From Cytobacillus sp. FSL H8-0458 (GTDB lineage: Bacteria; Bacillota; Bacilli; Bacillales; Cytobacillaceae), in NCBI RefSeq assembly GCF_038002165.1, contig NZ_JBBOBR010000001.1, forward strand, positions 372,001 to 436,000: a DNA stretch of 64,000 nucleotides. The letters are read 5' to 3'. Below the pieces are notes generated by a model. The model was given only the letters and a program-made list of their open reading frames with translations, had not been told where the DNA came from and made no database searches. Below are positions 9,652-18,670 of the stretch, piece after piece (position 1 is the first letter of the stretch; each line of letters begins with the position of its first letter). Made by a program: the position numbers and the translations under genes.

Positions 9652-9906
9652 CTATTTTGTGAATTGCAAAAATAGCCTGTTTACTTCCCTTGCAGTTTCA
9701 GGGCCGGCAATCCTGGCAATTTCCTTTATGATTTTTGTCCTTTCGCGGTCATCAAAGATGTTTACTTGCTTGCCTCTCAAATGATCTGCAATTTTCTGAG
9801 CCTGCGCTTTTGTAATCTGAATGTTGAACTGCTCTCCATATTTTAATAATTCTTCTGCTGTAATATTACTTAATTTGTGATTAATGATGTTTTCGAATAT
9901 TTTCAT
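9652..9906 (-). CDS. yqfT: DUF2624 family protein YqfT
   Basis: Small helical protein of 84 residues found across Bacillaceae at this position; function unknown. The family pattern is clear: MKIFENIINHKL, a central QAQKIADHLRGKQVNIFDDRER and a C-terminal AREVNRLFLQF. No membrane segment or catalytic motif is seen. GGAGG lies upstream of the ATG (minus strand). Convergent with nfo and divergent from the zinc operon. Confidence 0.82.
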   Translation of the reverse strand: MKIFENIINHKLSNITAEELLKYGEQFNIQITKAQAQKIADHLRGKQVNIFDDRERTKIIKEIARIAGPETAREVNRLFLQFTK

Positions 9907-9992
9907 TTTTCATCACTCCTCCTCAGTACTTTATGAGTGAAGAATGTGAATAGTGACAATAAGTTTTAAGATTTACGATAAAAGCATGTACC

Positions 9993-10021
9993 TTTACTTT
10001 AAATGCAGGTTCCTGTATACT
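9993..10021 (+). promoter_or_regulatory. Promoter of the znuC-znuB-zur operon
   Basis: TTTACT (9993-9998), exactly 17 bases, then TATACT (10016-10021), with the Zur operator just downstream over the start of transcription. Confidence 0.7.
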
Positions 10022-10028
10022 ATTTTAG

Positions 10029-10051
10029 TAAATCGTAATGATTCTTAATAT
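10029..10051 (+). promoter_or_regulatory. Zur operator (zinc box)
   Basis: The left half-site TAAATCGTAAT matches the Bacillus Zur/Fur-family consensus half exactly. It is followed by one central base and the degenerate right half ATTCTTAATAT. The position, 7-8 bases past the -10, fits repression of the operon by the Zur encoded within it. Confidence 0.75.
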
Positions 10052-10065
10052 GTAAGGTGATAAAA

Positions 10066-10860
10066 ATGGCACAGCCAATAATTGAAATAGCTCATGTTTC
10101 TTATAGATATGAGAAAGAGAATGTTCTTGAGGATATTAATCTGACCATTAATGCAGGAGATTTCCTCGGAATTGTAGGTCCCAATGGGTCGGGTAAATCA
10201 ACCCTTTTAAAGCTTATCCTGAATTTGCTTAAAGTGCAGAAGGGGAGCGTAAAACTGTTTGGCCAGGAAATCAGCCGATTTAAGGATTGGCAGAATATTG
10301 GATTTGTTTCTCAAAAGGCAAATTCATTTAATACAGGATTCCCGGCAACAGTCTTTGAAGTCGTTTCAAGCGGCCTTACAAAGAAGCTGGGGCTTTTTAA
10401 ATTTATGGGCAAGGCCGATCAGGCAAAAGTTATGCGTGCAATTGAATCTGTTGGCATGCATGAGTATGCAGGACGTAATATAGGCGAGCTTTCAGGCGGG
10501 CAGCAGCAGCGGGTCTTCATCGCCCTGGCATTGGTAAGCGACCCGAAGCTATTAATATTGGATGAACCTACAGTGGGTGTGGATGTGAAAAATGTTCAGT
10601 CCTTCTATGAAATGCTCGATGATTTAAATAAGGAGCTGGGCATTACTTTATTGCTTGTTACACATGATATTGGGACAATTTCTGATAAAGTCACTCACGT
10701 GGCGTGTCTGAATAAGAATTTGCATTTCCATGGAAATACAGCAGAATTTGAAAGTTTGAATATAAATGAAATGTCAGAGATCTACGGGCATGATGTACAT
10801 GTCCTGACACATAACCACCATGATCACCATCACCACCACGATAAAGGAGCAGGCAGATGA
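10066..10860 (+). CDS. znuC: Zinc ABC transporter ATP-binding protein ZnuC
   Basis: Cytoplasmic ATPase of a high-affinity zinc importer, 264 residues. Walker A is GPNGSGKST (residue ~39), the Q-loop is in FVSQKAN, the signature is LSGGQQQR (~140), Walker B is LLILDEPTVGVD and the H-loop is VTHD. The C-terminal ~20 residues are unusually His-rich (HDVHVLTHNHHDHHHHHD), which suggests zinc binding. The start is ATG at 10066 with AAGGTGA just upstream; a GTG at 10057 overlaps that ribosome site and is unlikely. It overlaps znuB by four bases. Confidence 0.92.
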   Translation: MAQPIIEIAHVSYRYEKENVLEDINLTINAGDFLGIVGPNGSGKSTLLKLILNLLKVQKGSVKLFGQEISRFKDWQNIGFVSQKANSFNTGFPATVFEVVSSGLTKKLGLFKFMGKADQAKVMRAIESVGMHEYAGRNIGELSGGQQQRVFIALALVSDPKLLILDEPTVGVDVKNVQSFYEMLDDLNKELGITLLLVTHDIGTISDKVTHVACLNKNLHFHGNTAEFESLNINEMSEIYGHDVHVLTHNHHDHHHHHDKGAGR

Positions 10861-11699
10861 TTTCAGGAATCCTTCAATATGAATTTTTACAAAATGCTTT
10901 TTTAACTGGAATTATCATTGGGCTTATTGCTCCTCTTCTGGGTGTGTTTATTGTTGTCAGAAGGTTATCTTTAATTGCCGATGCCTTAAGCCATGTCACA
11001 CTTGCAGGCATCGCTGCAAGCCTGCTGCTCGAAAAGAAATTTATCGGGCTGAGCGGTTTGAATCCTTTATATATGGGGATGGCTTTTTCTGTAACCGGGT
11101 CGTTATTTATTGAAAAGCTGAGAGCTGTTTATAAGCACTATCAGGAGCTGGCTATCCCCATTATTTTATCTGGCGGTATTGGGCTTGGAGTCATATTCAT
11201 TTCACTGGCTGACGGATTCAATACAGACTTATTCAGTTATCTGTTCGGCAGCGTCAGTGCAGTGAGCCGGCTTGATTTATGGACTATTTTGATTATCAGT
11301 GTGCTTGTCATTGCACTTGTGGTCCTGCTCTATAAAGAATTGTTTTTGCTGTCCTTTGATGAAGAGCATGCCAAGGCATCTGGAATAGCTGCTAAAAGTG
11401 TCCACTTCATATTTATTGTGATGGTGGCCCTGGTTATAGCTGCTTCCATGAGAATAGTGGGTATTTTATTAGTTTCCTCCCTTATGACATTGCCGGTTGC
11501 TGCGAGCATCAGAATCGCAAAAGGATTCAAGCAGACCATTTTCCTGTCCATGCTTTTTGGTGAAATATCTGTTCTGGGAGGATTGACTATTTCCTACTAT
11601 ATTGATTTGGCACCGGGCGGAACAATCGTCATGATTGCCGTATTAATACTGATTGTAACAATATTGCTGAAAAAACTTGCGGGCATGAGGCCGGCATAA
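10857..11699 (+). CDS. znuB: Zinc ABC transporter permease ZnuB
   Basis: Integral membrane subunit of 280 residues of the ABC-3 (zinc/manganese) family with about eight or nine hydrophobic helices. Family landmarks include FIVVRRLSLIADALSHVTLAGIA near residue 31 and the EEHAKASGIAAKSVHFIFI segment near 170 that contacts the ATPase. It is translationally coupled to znuC (ATGA overlap). No ZnuA-type substrate-binding lipoprotein gene is found nearby, so the importer must borrow one encoded elsewhere. Confidence 0.92.
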   Translation: MISGILQYEFLQNAFLTGIIIGLIAPLLGVFIVVRRLSLIADALSHVTLAGIAASLLLEKKFIGLSGLNPLYMGMAFSVTGSLFIEKLRAVYKHYQELAIPIILSGGIGLGVIFISLADGFNTDLFSYLFGSVSAVSRLDLWTILIISVLVIALVVLLYKELFLLSFDEEHAKASGIAAKSVHFIFIVMVALVIAASMRIVGILLVSSLMTLPVAASIRIAKGFKQTIFLSMLFGEISVLGGLTISYYIDLAPGGTIVMIAVLILIVTILLKKLAGMRPA

Positions 11700-11752
11700 A
11701 TGTGAGTGACTTCTATCCTATATGATTTAAGAGCAAAAAAGAGGTGGAAAGA

Positions 11753-12163
11753 ATGAATGTTGATGAAGCCATGCAGCTTTTAAAGGATAAAGGCTATAAG
11801 CATACGGGGAAAAGGGAAGAGATGCTTCAGCTATTTGCCGACAGTGATAAATATATAACGGCTAAAGATGTTCTCGAGAAAATGAAAGATAATTACCCTG
11901 GACTTAGTTTTGATACCATATACAGAAATTTATCGTTATTCGTGGATCTGGGGATTTTTGAAATGACAGAGCTGTCAGGCGAAAAACATTTCCGCTTTAC
12001 GTGTTCTCATGATCATCATCATCATCACTTTATATGCCTGGATTGCGGGAAGACGAAAGAAATTGAAGTCTGTCCCATGAAACAAGTGCAGGAAAATCTA
12101 AAGGGCTATGATGTTTCAGGGCATAAGTTTGAAATATATGGGAAATGTCCGGAGTGTTTTTAA
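11753..12163 (+). CDS. zur: Zinc uptake regulator Zur (Fur family)
   Basis: Zinc-sensing repressor of 136 residues. The winged-helix DNA-binding domain covers residues ~1-80 ([13 protein letters not shown]... [14 protein letters not shown]). The dimerisation domain carries the metal-binding HDHHHHHF and two structural-zinc pairs, CLDCG and CPECF. The start is ATG at 11753 with GAGGTGG five bases upstream. It is the third gene of the operon and should repress it through the box at 10029-10051. Confidence 0.93.
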   Translation: MNVDEAMQLLKDKGYKHTGKREEMLQLFADSDKYITAKDVLEKMKDNYPGLSFDTIYRNLSLFVDLGIFEMTELSGEKHFRFTCSHDHHHHHFICLDCGKTKEIEVCPMKQVQENLKGYDVSGHKFEIYGKCPECF

Positions 12164-12175
12164 TTAGGAACAAAC

Positions 12176-12212
12176 AAAGAAGCATGGAGCTATTTTTCCA
12201 TGCTTCTTTTTT
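12176..12212. terminator. Bidirectional terminator between zur and yqfW
   Basis: AAAGAAGCATGGA / TCCATGCTTCTTT stem with a T run on the plus strand. It overlaps the 3' end of the convergent nucleotidase gene. Confidence 0.85.
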
Positions 12213-12771
12213 GCAGCCAATCTTCTGCCCATGCATTAGCTTCTATCCAGTTTCGGACTCTAATGACGCCATTGGGAAGGGGATCCTGATTATAGGGTGT
12301 GTCGAATAATATGACAGGAATTCCGCAAGCCTCATGGATCATGACCGCATTATCATGCTTGTCTTCCAAAAATATATCCACCTCATACTTTTTGGCAGCT
12401 TCGATTTTATCATGGTTCCCGATCAGTTCGATATGATCAAACTCCAATGCATTCTCTAAAAACCATTCCTCTGTTACTTGCTGCAGGTGAGAACCCCTGG
12501 CACTTATAAAATACAATTCATGGTCCCGTTTCCATTTGGTAAGAACTTCTTTTGCGCCTTTTGCCAGGGGGGACTCTTTGTAGATAATGGGCTCATTTTC
12601 ATAAAACCACTGTGCAAATTGTTCTTCTGAAATCGTTACTAAAGGTGTTAAATCATATTGCTTAATATCTTTTAAAGTAATATTCAAATTAAATGCTTCA
12701 TTTAAATACGGGACCATGGCTTCAGGGCTGGTAACCGTTCCATCTATATCGATGCCAAAGCGCTTCTTCAT
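12190..12771 (-). CDS. yqfW: HAD-family nucleotidase YqfW
   Basis: Cytoplasmic phosphatase of 193 residues, in the 5'(3')-deoxyribonucleotidase (NT5C) branch of the HAD superfamily. The nucleophile motif DIDGT is at residues ~8-12. Motif II is in FISARG (~95) and the acidic motif is VDIFLEDKHDNA (~150). The substrate is not determinable from sequence. The ATG at 12771 is preceded on the minus strand by AAGGAG. Convergent with zur. Confidence 0.85.
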   Translation of the reverse strand: MKKRFGIDIDGTVTSPEAMVPYLNEAFNLNITLKDIKQYDLTPLVTISEEQFAQWFYENEPIIYKESPLAKGAKEVLTKWKRDHELYFISARGSHLQQVTEEWFLENALEFDHIELIGNHDKIEAAKKYEVDIFLEDKHDNAVMIHEACGIPVILFDTPYNQDPLPNGVIRVRNWIEANAWAEDWLQKRSMEK

Positions 12772-12959
12772 TTTAATAATCTCCTTTAATGCATATATCC
12801 CTTATCTTAACAAAAGTCATGGTCTTGCAAAAGAGTATTGCAGGCCGGTTTGACAGTTAAACATTAACATCTTAAAAAAGTCTTTTATCGCAAACACTAT
12901 AAATGCTCCATTAAGCAATATTCTTTTAGGAACACAGCAAAGAAAGAGAGGGATCATTG

Positions 12960-13421
12960 ATGGCAGACCAAGATCGCACCAATGAAGAGTATGACCTCAG
13001 ATACAGTGAGCGAATTGGTGAAGCAGATGCAGCAGATTATTCAGAAGAAGCTGCTGCAGAGATAGCGGCGCCAGGTTTATATGACAGGTCGCTTGATCGG
13101 GATGAGGAAATCGGAAAAGAAGCAGTTCAGGCCAATTATTCTGAGGAGACCTCTGCAGAAATAGCAGCGCCAGGTGTCTATAATAGATCATTGGACAGGG
13201 ATGATGAGAATGAAACCGCTGCAGCCGGCAGAGGAGTCGGTTATGCAGCACTGGCACTTTCCATTTTATCTTTGTTTGTGCTGCCGGTTCTTTTTGGAGC
13301 AACAGGAATTGTCCTTGGTTTTATCGCAAGAAGAAGGGGTTCAGAAAGCCTTGGAGGCTGGGCGATTGCCATAGGAGCGATTTCCATTATTGTCGGTATG
13401 TTTATACTGCCGTTTTTTTAG
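12960..13421 (+). CDS. yqfX: DUF4190 membrane protein YqfX-like
   Basis: A 153-residue protein with an acidic soluble N-half and two C-terminal membrane helices (residues ~96-122 and 132-153) of DUF4190 type (GYAALALSILSLF, GWAIAIGAISIIVG). The N-half contains an internal duplication: a ~24-residue unit beginning YSEE and containing EIAAPG and RSLDRD occurs at residues ~25-50 and again at ~58-83. The start is ATG at 12960, with GAGAGGG upstream. Function unknown; it may be spore- or envelope-associated, as related Bacillus proteins are expressed in sporulation. Confidence 0.8.
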   Translation: MADQDRTNEEYDLRYSERIGEADAADYSEEAAAEIAAPGLYDRSLDRDEEIGKEAVQANYSEETSAEIAAPGVYNRSLDRDDENETAAAGRGVGYAALALSILSLFVLPVLFGATGIVLGFIARRRGSESLGGWAIAIGAISIIVGMFILPFF

Positions 13422-13426
13422 AAAAA

Positions 13427-13467
13427 AAAAGCCTGGTTTCCAAATTTAATTTGGTGCCAGGCTTTTC
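13427..13467. terminator. Bidirectional terminator between yqfX and ispG
   Basis: AAAAGCCTGG / CCAGGCTTTT outer stem with an inner CCAAATT / AATTTGG stem; A and T runs flank both sides. Confidence 0.8.
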
Positions 13468-13490
13468 TGTTTAATTTATTGTGGTTCTTT

Positions 13491-14612
13491 CTATGGCTGC
13501 AGGCTTTCTGCCTGTGCTTTTTCTTCTTCCTGTTTTGCAAAATATTCTTCAGCGATTTTGTCGATTTCGATCTTAAGTTCCTCGACCATCGTTTCTTCCG
13601 GAACCTTCCTTACAATCTGGCCTTTGCGGAACAGAAGACCTTCTCCGCGGGCACCGGCAATGCCGATATCAGCTTCCCTGGCTTCACCAGGTCCGTTAAC
13701 CGCACAGCCCAATACAGCAACCTTAATGGGCGCTTTGATTTTTTGAATATATTCTTCCACTTCATTAGCAATGCTGATTAAATCAATCTCAATCCGTCCG
13801 CATGTTGGACAGGAGATCAGTGTGGCAGCATTGGAGGATAAGCCAAACACTTTAAGAAGTTCACGGGCAACCTTGACTTCTTCAACCGGGTCTGCACTCA
13901 ATGAAATTCTTAATGTATTTCCAATGCCTTTGCTTAAGATTGCCCCGAGTCCGGCGGCGCTTTTTACAGTACCGGCAAAAAGTGTGCCTGATTCTGTTAT
14001 ACCTAAATGAAGAGGGTAGTCAAAAGCTTTTGAAGCTTTCTCATATGCTTCAATTGCCAAGTTCACATCGGAAGCCTTCATAGAAACGATGATGTCATGG
14101 AAATCAAGGTCTTCTAAGATTTTGATATGATGAAGGGCGCTTTCAACCATGCCATCTGCTGTAGGGTATCCGTATTTCTCGAGGATTCTTTTCTCAAGAG
14201 AACCTGCATTAACCCCAATCCGGATAGGTATTCCTTTTGCTTTGGCAGCTTTGACGACTGCTTCCACTTTTTCTCGTTTACCGATATTTCCGGGATTAAT
14301 GCGGATTTTGTCTGCTCCGCCCTCGATAGCCTTAAGAGCCAGCTTGTAATCGAAGTGGATATCAACAACAAGCGGTATGTTAATTTGTCTTTTAATATCT
14401 GCTATGGCATTTGCAGCTCTTTCATCAGGGCAAGCAACACGTACGATCTGACAGCCTGCTTCTTCCAGCCTTTTAATTTCGGCTACAGTTGCTTCAACAT
14501 CATGTGTTTTTGTTGTGGTCATGCTCTGGATGAACAGCTCATTGCTTCCGCCAATTGTTAAAGGCCCAACTTTTACAGGCCTTGTTTTCGTGCGATGTAT
14601 AATTTCACTCAA
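13491..14612 (-). CDS. ispG: 4-hydroxy-3-methylbut-2-en-1-yl diphosphate synthase IspG
   Basis: Penultimate enzyme of the MEP pathway, converting MEcPP to HMBPP; 373 residues, [4Fe-4S]. The N-terminal TIM barrel begins [18 protein letters not shown]. The C-terminal cluster domain has CPTCGR (~residue 270) and GCAVNGPGE (~305), giving three cysteines and the glutamate ligand. The last ~20 residues are a Glu/Lys tail. The minus-strand ATG has a strong ribosome site (AGGAGCGA). IspH, the next enzyme, is encoded at 5349-6299. Confidence 0.96.
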   Translation of the reverse strand: MSEIIHRTKTRPVKVGPLTIGGSNELFIQSMTTTKTHDVEATVAEIKRLEEAGCQIVRVACPDERAANAIADIKRQINIPLVVDIHFDYKLALKAIEGGADKIRINPGNIGKREKVEAVVKAAKAKGIPIRIGVNAGSLEKRILEKYGYPTADGMVESALHHIKILEDLDFHDIIVSMKASDVNLAIEAYEKASKAFDYPLHLGITESGTLFAGTVKSAAGLGAILSKGIGNTLRISLSADPVEEVKVARELLKVFGLSSNAATLISCPTCGRIEIDLISIANEVEEYIQKIKAPIKVAVLGCAVNGPGEAREADIGIAGARGEGLLFRKGQIVRKVPEETMVEELKIEIDKIAEEYFAKQEEEKAQAESLQP

Positions 14613-14720
14613 TGGAGATTCGCTCCTTTTTATCTATTCATATAACAGCTGAATATTTCGCTGTTAGAGAAGGTCCACTCTATTGTATCAATGAACCGCT
14701 GATGTTGACAAGAATGATGA

Positions 14721-15050
14721 TTAGTTGTCCTGACTATATTTTGGGAATTTATAGGTTTTACCGGATTTTATTTCTTCAGGCTGCATTCCATTGTTCAATT
14801 CCGAGAAGTCGGACACCACCTGGTCTATGCCAACTGGAATTGGCCCATCAAGGTTTAGTTCAATTATTGAAAGAACTGTCTCTCCCGGATTGACCTTTTT
14901 CTCAAAAAAGCCTGCGTCTGTTTCTGCAGATGGAATTGTGCTGGCCTCCATAGACGGGTTTTGCCCAGCTGGGAGTGTACCATGATTCAGGTCATAAAAA
15001 ATTACGTAAATTACAAGGACTGAAAGCAATACTCCCGCAATTTTCTTCAT
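14721..15050 (-). CDS. yqfZ: YqfZ-like secreted or anchored protein with LysM-like end
   Basis: A 109-residue protein with an N-terminal hydrophobic segment (MKKIAGVLLSVLVIYVIFY, signal anchor) and an extracytoplasmic domain. That domain has a LysM-like layout (VNPGETVLSIIELN... EEIKSGKTYKFP). It may bind cell wall; the function is not known. The start is ATG at 15050, behind AGGAGG; a longer frame starting at 15077 lacks a ribosome site. Same strand and position next to ispG as in B. subtilis. Confidence 0.75.
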   Translation of the reverse strand: MKKIAGVLLSVLVIYVIFYDLNHGTLPAGQNPSMEASTIPSAETDAGFFEKKVNPGETVLSIIELNLDGPIPVGIDQVVSDFSELNNGMQPEEIKSGKTYKFPKYSQDN

Positions 15051-15177
15051 ATTGGACAAACCTCCTGCAAATAGCATGTTTACCCAATATGTATGCTTGT
15101 CCTAGCGTGCTTAGACCAACAAAAGTTCTCTTTTATTATTCTGCAGACACAAGAGATTTATTTTAAACCAAAATAAA

Positions 15178-15203
15178 AAAACGTGCAGGGTGCACGTTTT
15201 ATT
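15178..15203 (-). terminator. Terminator of the DUF1189 gene
   Basis: AAAACGTGCA / TGCACGTTTT stem with a T run on the minus strand, just past the stop at 15199; the stem overlaps the last codons. Confidence 0.75.
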
Positions 15204-15969
15204 TGGGGTTATGAGCAGGGACTTCCTTAATGGCCAGCAGAAGAATAATAAGGGAAACAAGCCAGTTAATAATTGCCCCGTTTTGCACGGTGGTTTGCAG
15301 GGCTGACATGATAGCAAAGAAAATGGTCGGCAAAGTAATGCTGTAGGCAGACATACGCCATAATTGTCGGTATTCCAGTTTTTTGGCAAGAGCTTTTTTG
15401 ATTAGAAGGCCTGCCAGTGCTAACAGGGATATCTCAATAAATCGAATGCCCGCTGCAAAAATATAAATGACAATCCCTATTAAGGGAATAATAATCGGCA
15501 TAAGGGATTCTGCAGAAGCAAGGAACTCGGAAAGATCACTTTTGGAAATTGTGCCGCCCGACAGCATGGAGTAGGGATATGTCTGTACCTGTCCTTCTGC
15601 ACGTATATAGATTTCATTTGTTAATAAAGCAATCGTATTGCCGCTTTCGCTTAGAACTGAAGGGTCAACTGCACCTGTCGAATCAACAATGATTGTAAAG
15701 TCATTCTTGCTGATGGTAACTGGTGCTTTTTCATCTGTGTAAAGCTGTCCATCTGTTATTTCAAAATGGGGTAATTGATTGTCAATGGTTTCATCAATAG
15801 CATTGAAGCCATTAATGATTCCTGCCCCTGAATAAAATACGGCTGGCAATACTGACAGCAGGGTAAGGAAAAACACATACAAAATAGTCTTGCCTATTCC
15901 CTGATGCCTGAATAAAGCAATATCTTTAGGAGAAAACAAACTTTTATAAAACTGAACAAAAATATTCAT
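15199..15969 (-). CDS. yqgB: DUF1189 membrane protein YqgB
   Basis: A 256-residue membrane protein. One helix is at residues ~26-48, then an extracytoplasmic domain of ~110 residues rich in polar and acidic residues, then three or four helices from ~160. This is the DUF1189 layout, and the N-terminal SLFSPKDIALFRHQGIGKT is typical. The chosen start is ATG at 15969, nine bases after AAAGGG; a GTG two codons earlier is less well spaced. Function unknown. Confidence 0.82.
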   Translation of the reverse strand: MNIFVQFYKSLFSPKDIALFRHQGIGKTILYVFFLTLLSVLPAVFYSGAGIINGFNAIDETIDNQLPHFEITDGQLYTDEKAPVTISKNDFTIIVDSTGAVDPSVLSESGNTIALLTNEIYIRAEGQVQTYPYSMLSGGTISKSDLSEFLASAESLMPIIIPLIGIVIYIFAAGIRFIEISLLALAGLLIKKALAKKLEYRQLWRMSAYSITLPTIFFAIMSALQTTVQNGAIINWLVSLIILLLAIKEVPAHNPK

Positions 15970-16214
15970 TTGCACACACCCTTTTTGAGATTCACATTCT
16001 TATTTTAGCCAAATCCCAAGGAGTTACAAGGGAAATACTCTGTTGGATTTAAAGCAATACTTCTTCTGTGTTTGTAATAAAAATGTAATATTAGTGCCTA
16101 ATGTTAAGGAATTGTAAATTTGGCTCTTATTTTATTTACTTTTATCTTGAATACCTTTAATAATTGTATGGGGTTTGATGAAACATGTCGAATAAATTAT
16201 AGGGGTTGAAAATT

Positions 16215-17843
16215 GTGGAACTTAATGTTCAGCAAATGCTTTTTGAATTTTTGGGAGGACTTGGAATCTTCCTTTATGGAATCAAGTTTATGGGTGACGG
16301 GCTCCAAAAATCAGCTGGTGACCGGCTGAGAGATTTATTAGATCGTTTTACGACAAATCCGCTAATGGGGGTATTGGCGGGTGTACTTGTCACCATCCTT
16401 ATACAAAGCAGCTCTGCAACTACTGTAATTACAGTTGGTTTAGTATCAGCCGGGTTCATGACTTTGCGCCAGGCGATAGGTGTTATTATGGGGGCTAATA
16501 TAGGAACCACGGTTACTGCATTCATCATTGGTATAGATATCGGGGAGTATGCTCTGCCGATCATTGCTTTAGGCTCAATTCTATTATTTTTCTTTAAAAA
16601 ACAGAAAATCCACAATATCGGGCAAATTGTTTTTGGCTTTGGAGCATTATTCTATGGACTGGAATTAATGAGCGGAGGAATGAAGCCTCTTCGCACATTG
16701 GAATCTTTCCATGACTTGACCGTCAGCATGAGTTCAAATCCAATTCTGGGTGTTGTTGTCGGAACTGTGTTTACAGTTATTGTTCAAAGCTCAAGTGCCA
16801 CAATCGGTATACTCCAAGGATTGTTTTCTGAAGAGCTGATTAATCTGGACGCGGCATTGCCGGTTCTGTTTGGAGATAATATCGGTACAACCATTACTGC
16901 TGTTTTAGCTGCTATTGGAGCGTCTGTTGCTGCAAGAAGAGCTGCAGCTGTACACGTACTGTTTAACTTAATCGGAACAACCATTTTCTTGATTTTATTA
17001 AAGCCTTTTACATTCTTAGTTGAAACACTGCAGGGTAACATGGATCTGAATCCTGAAATGACAATTGCCTTTGCACATGGAATTTTTAATACGTCTAATA
17101 CAATTATTCAGCTTCCATTTGTAGCTGTACTGGCGTGGATCGTGACCAAGCTCATTCCGGGTGAAGATGCGGTTGCTGATTATAAAGCAAAGCATTTAGA
17201 TCCTATGTTTATTGAACAATCACCATCGATTGCGCTCGGACAAGCTAAGGAAGAAGTGCTCCGTATGGGAACATTCTCTGTACGCGGACTTGAAGAAACG
17301 GTTCAGTATTTAAAAACAGGCAATCAAAAACATTCCGATACCGCATATCAGTTAGAAGATGCAATCAATAACCTTGACCGTAAAATTACAGATTATTTGA
17401 TTAAGCTCTCTACAAGTTCACTTTCAGCACATGAATCTGCTGAGCACACTATGCTGATGGATACGGTAAGAGATATTGAGCGTATCGGTGACCATTTCGA
17501 AAATGTAATAGAGCTGATTGATTATAAACAGGCAAATAAAGTGTCCATTACTGATTCAGCCATGGCAGATCTGGAGCAAATGTTCAAATTAACTATTTCC
17601 ACCGTGAAAGAAGCTATGCAGGCACTGGATCATAATGATAAAATTGCTGCAGAACATGTTGTAAAAAAAGAAGAAGAGATTGACAAGATGGAAAGAAAGC
17701 TCCGCAAACAGCATATCCTTCGATTGAATGAAGGACTCTGCACCGGGCAGGCCGGCATCGTGTATGTCGACATTGTCAGCAACCTGGAGCGTATCGGCGA
17801 TCATGCTGTGAATATTGCTGAAGCTGTTTTAGGCGAAGAATAA
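16215..17843 (+). CDS. Na+/phosphate cotransporter with C-terminal PhoU-like domain
   Basis: Inner-membrane transporter of 542 residues (NptA/YjbB family). Two inverted Na/Pi repeats carry the QSSSATT motif (residue ~62) and its twin QSSSAT (~190), plus GANIGTT and GDNIGTT. About eight or nine membrane helices span residues ~5-315. The C-terminal ~200 residues form a helical PhoU-like domain (TVRDIERIGDHFENV, NLERIGDHAVNIAEA). The start is GTG at 16215, nine bases after AGGGG. The gene sits between yqgB and yqgC, adjacent in B. subtilis, so it is an addition relative to that order. A Pst system lies 6 kb downstream. Confidence 0.9.
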   Translation: MELNVQQMLFEFLGGLGIFLYGIKFMGDGLQKSAGDRLRDLLDRFTTNPLMGVLAGVLVTILIQSSSATTVITVGLVSAGFMTLRQAIGVIMGANIGTTVTAFIIGIDIGEYALPIIALGSILLFFFKKQKIHNIGQIVFGFGALFYGLELMSGGMKPLRTLESFHDLTVSMSSNPILGVVVGTVFTVIVQSSSATIGILQGLFSEELINLDAALPVLFGDNIGTTITAVLAAIGASVAARRAAAVHVLFNLIGTTIFLILLKPFTFLVETLQGNMDLNPEMTIAFAHGIFNTSNTIIQLPFVAVLAWIVTKLIPGEDAVADYKAKHLDPMFIEQSPSIALGQAKEEVLRMGTFSVRGLEETVQYLKTGNQKHSDTAYQLEDAINNLDRKITDYLIKLSTSSLSAHESAEHTMLMDTVRDIERIGDHFENVIELIDYKQANKVSITDSAMADLEQMFKLTISTVKEAMQALDHNDKIAAEHVVKKEEEIDKMERKLRKQHILRLNEGLCTGQAGIVYVDIVSNLERIGDHAVNIAEAVLGEE

Positions 17844-17848
17844 GTGGT

Positions 17849-17886
17849 AAAATAAGCAAGGGGTAATCCCTTGCTTATTTTATTTT
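17849..17886 (+). terminator. Terminator after Na/Pi cotransporter gene
   Basis: AATAAGCAAGGG / CCCTTGCTTATT stem with GTAAT loop and T-rich tail. Confidence 0.88.
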
Positions 17887-17904
17887 AATAAAGAGGTGCT
17901 GATA

Positions 17905-18387
17905 TTGGAGATAGTTTATTGGACACTGATTATTCTGTTGTTTATTATTGCTTTTGCCGGCCTGGTTTTTCCAATTATTCCAAGTGTGCTGTTTTTGCTG
18001 GGCGGTTTTATCCTTTATGGAATCCTTTTTTCTTTTGAACCGTTTAACTGGCTCTTTTGGACGGTTCAGGGGCTGTTTGTTCTCCTGCTGTTCGGAGCTG
18101 ATTACGTAGCCAATATGATTGGCGTAAAAAAATATGGCGGTTCAAAAGCTGGTGTATGGGGAAGTACAATCGGCCTTTTAGCTGGCCCATTTGTCATACC
18201 TGTTCTGGGAATCCTGATTGGCCCATTTCTTGGAGCGGTTATTGCTGAACTCGCAATTAACAGGACAAACTTTAATGATGCATTAAAGATTGGATTCGGA
18301 TCTGTAATCGGATTTGTCAGCAGCGCAGCAGCCAAAGCGGTGATCCAGGGAGTTATGATTATTTATTTTCTTTTTGTGGTTCTTTAA
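17905..18387 (+). CDS. yqgC: DUF456 membrane protein YqgC
   Basis: A 160-residue protein with about five hydrophobic segments and glycine-rich helices (FLGAVIAELAINRTNFNDALKIGFGSVIG), characteristic of DUF456. Function unknown. The TTG start at 17905 follows GAGGTG by six to seven bases. Its stop codon lies in the 8-bp target duplication of the mobile element at 18392, so the element inserted at the very end of the gene without changing the protein. Confidence 0.85.
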   Translation: MEIVYWTLIILLFIIAFAGLVFPIIPSVLFLLGGFILYGILFSFEPFNWLFWTVQGLFVLLLFGADYVANMIGVKKYGGSKAGVWGSTIGLLAGPFVIPVLGILIGPFLGAVIAELAINRTNFNDALKIGFGSVIGFVSSAAAKAVIQGVMIIYFLFVVL

Positions 18388-18391
18388 ATAA

Positions 18392-18670
18392 GGCTGTATT
18401 CACAAGGTTTGTTGCTTTTTATATATTATTTACTGAGTTGATTGTAGCGGAAGGTGCGAAATCCTCGAAAATGCATTCGCATTTTCTTCGTGCGGTGTTT
18501 ACTCAAGGGGGCTTATTCAATGCCTGCGGGAGTAGGGGGACAGGTGAGACCCCGCAGACGCGAAGCGTCGAGGAGGCACACCGCCCGCCCCGCGGTTCGC
18601 TGAGCAGCCTGGAGCGGAAATCAACGGATAACATTGCTGGAGAAAAACAACTATTTATACGAAAAGAGCC
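18392..18670. mobile_element. MITE-like element, copy A (279 bp)
   Basis: Starts GGCTGTATTCAC and ends CGAAAAGAGCC, giving imperfect terminal inverted repeats. It is flanked by TTAAATAA (18384-18391) and TTAAATTA (18671-18678), a 7-of-8 direct repeat that reads as a target-site duplication. Copy B at 63647-63888 is clearly homologous over its whole length. Inside are a perfect GAAAATGC-ATTC-GCATTTTC hairpin (18467-18486) and a GACGC/GCGTC hairpin (18557-18569) found only in this copy. There is no transposase; the short open frame within it is not a gene. Confidence 0.85.
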
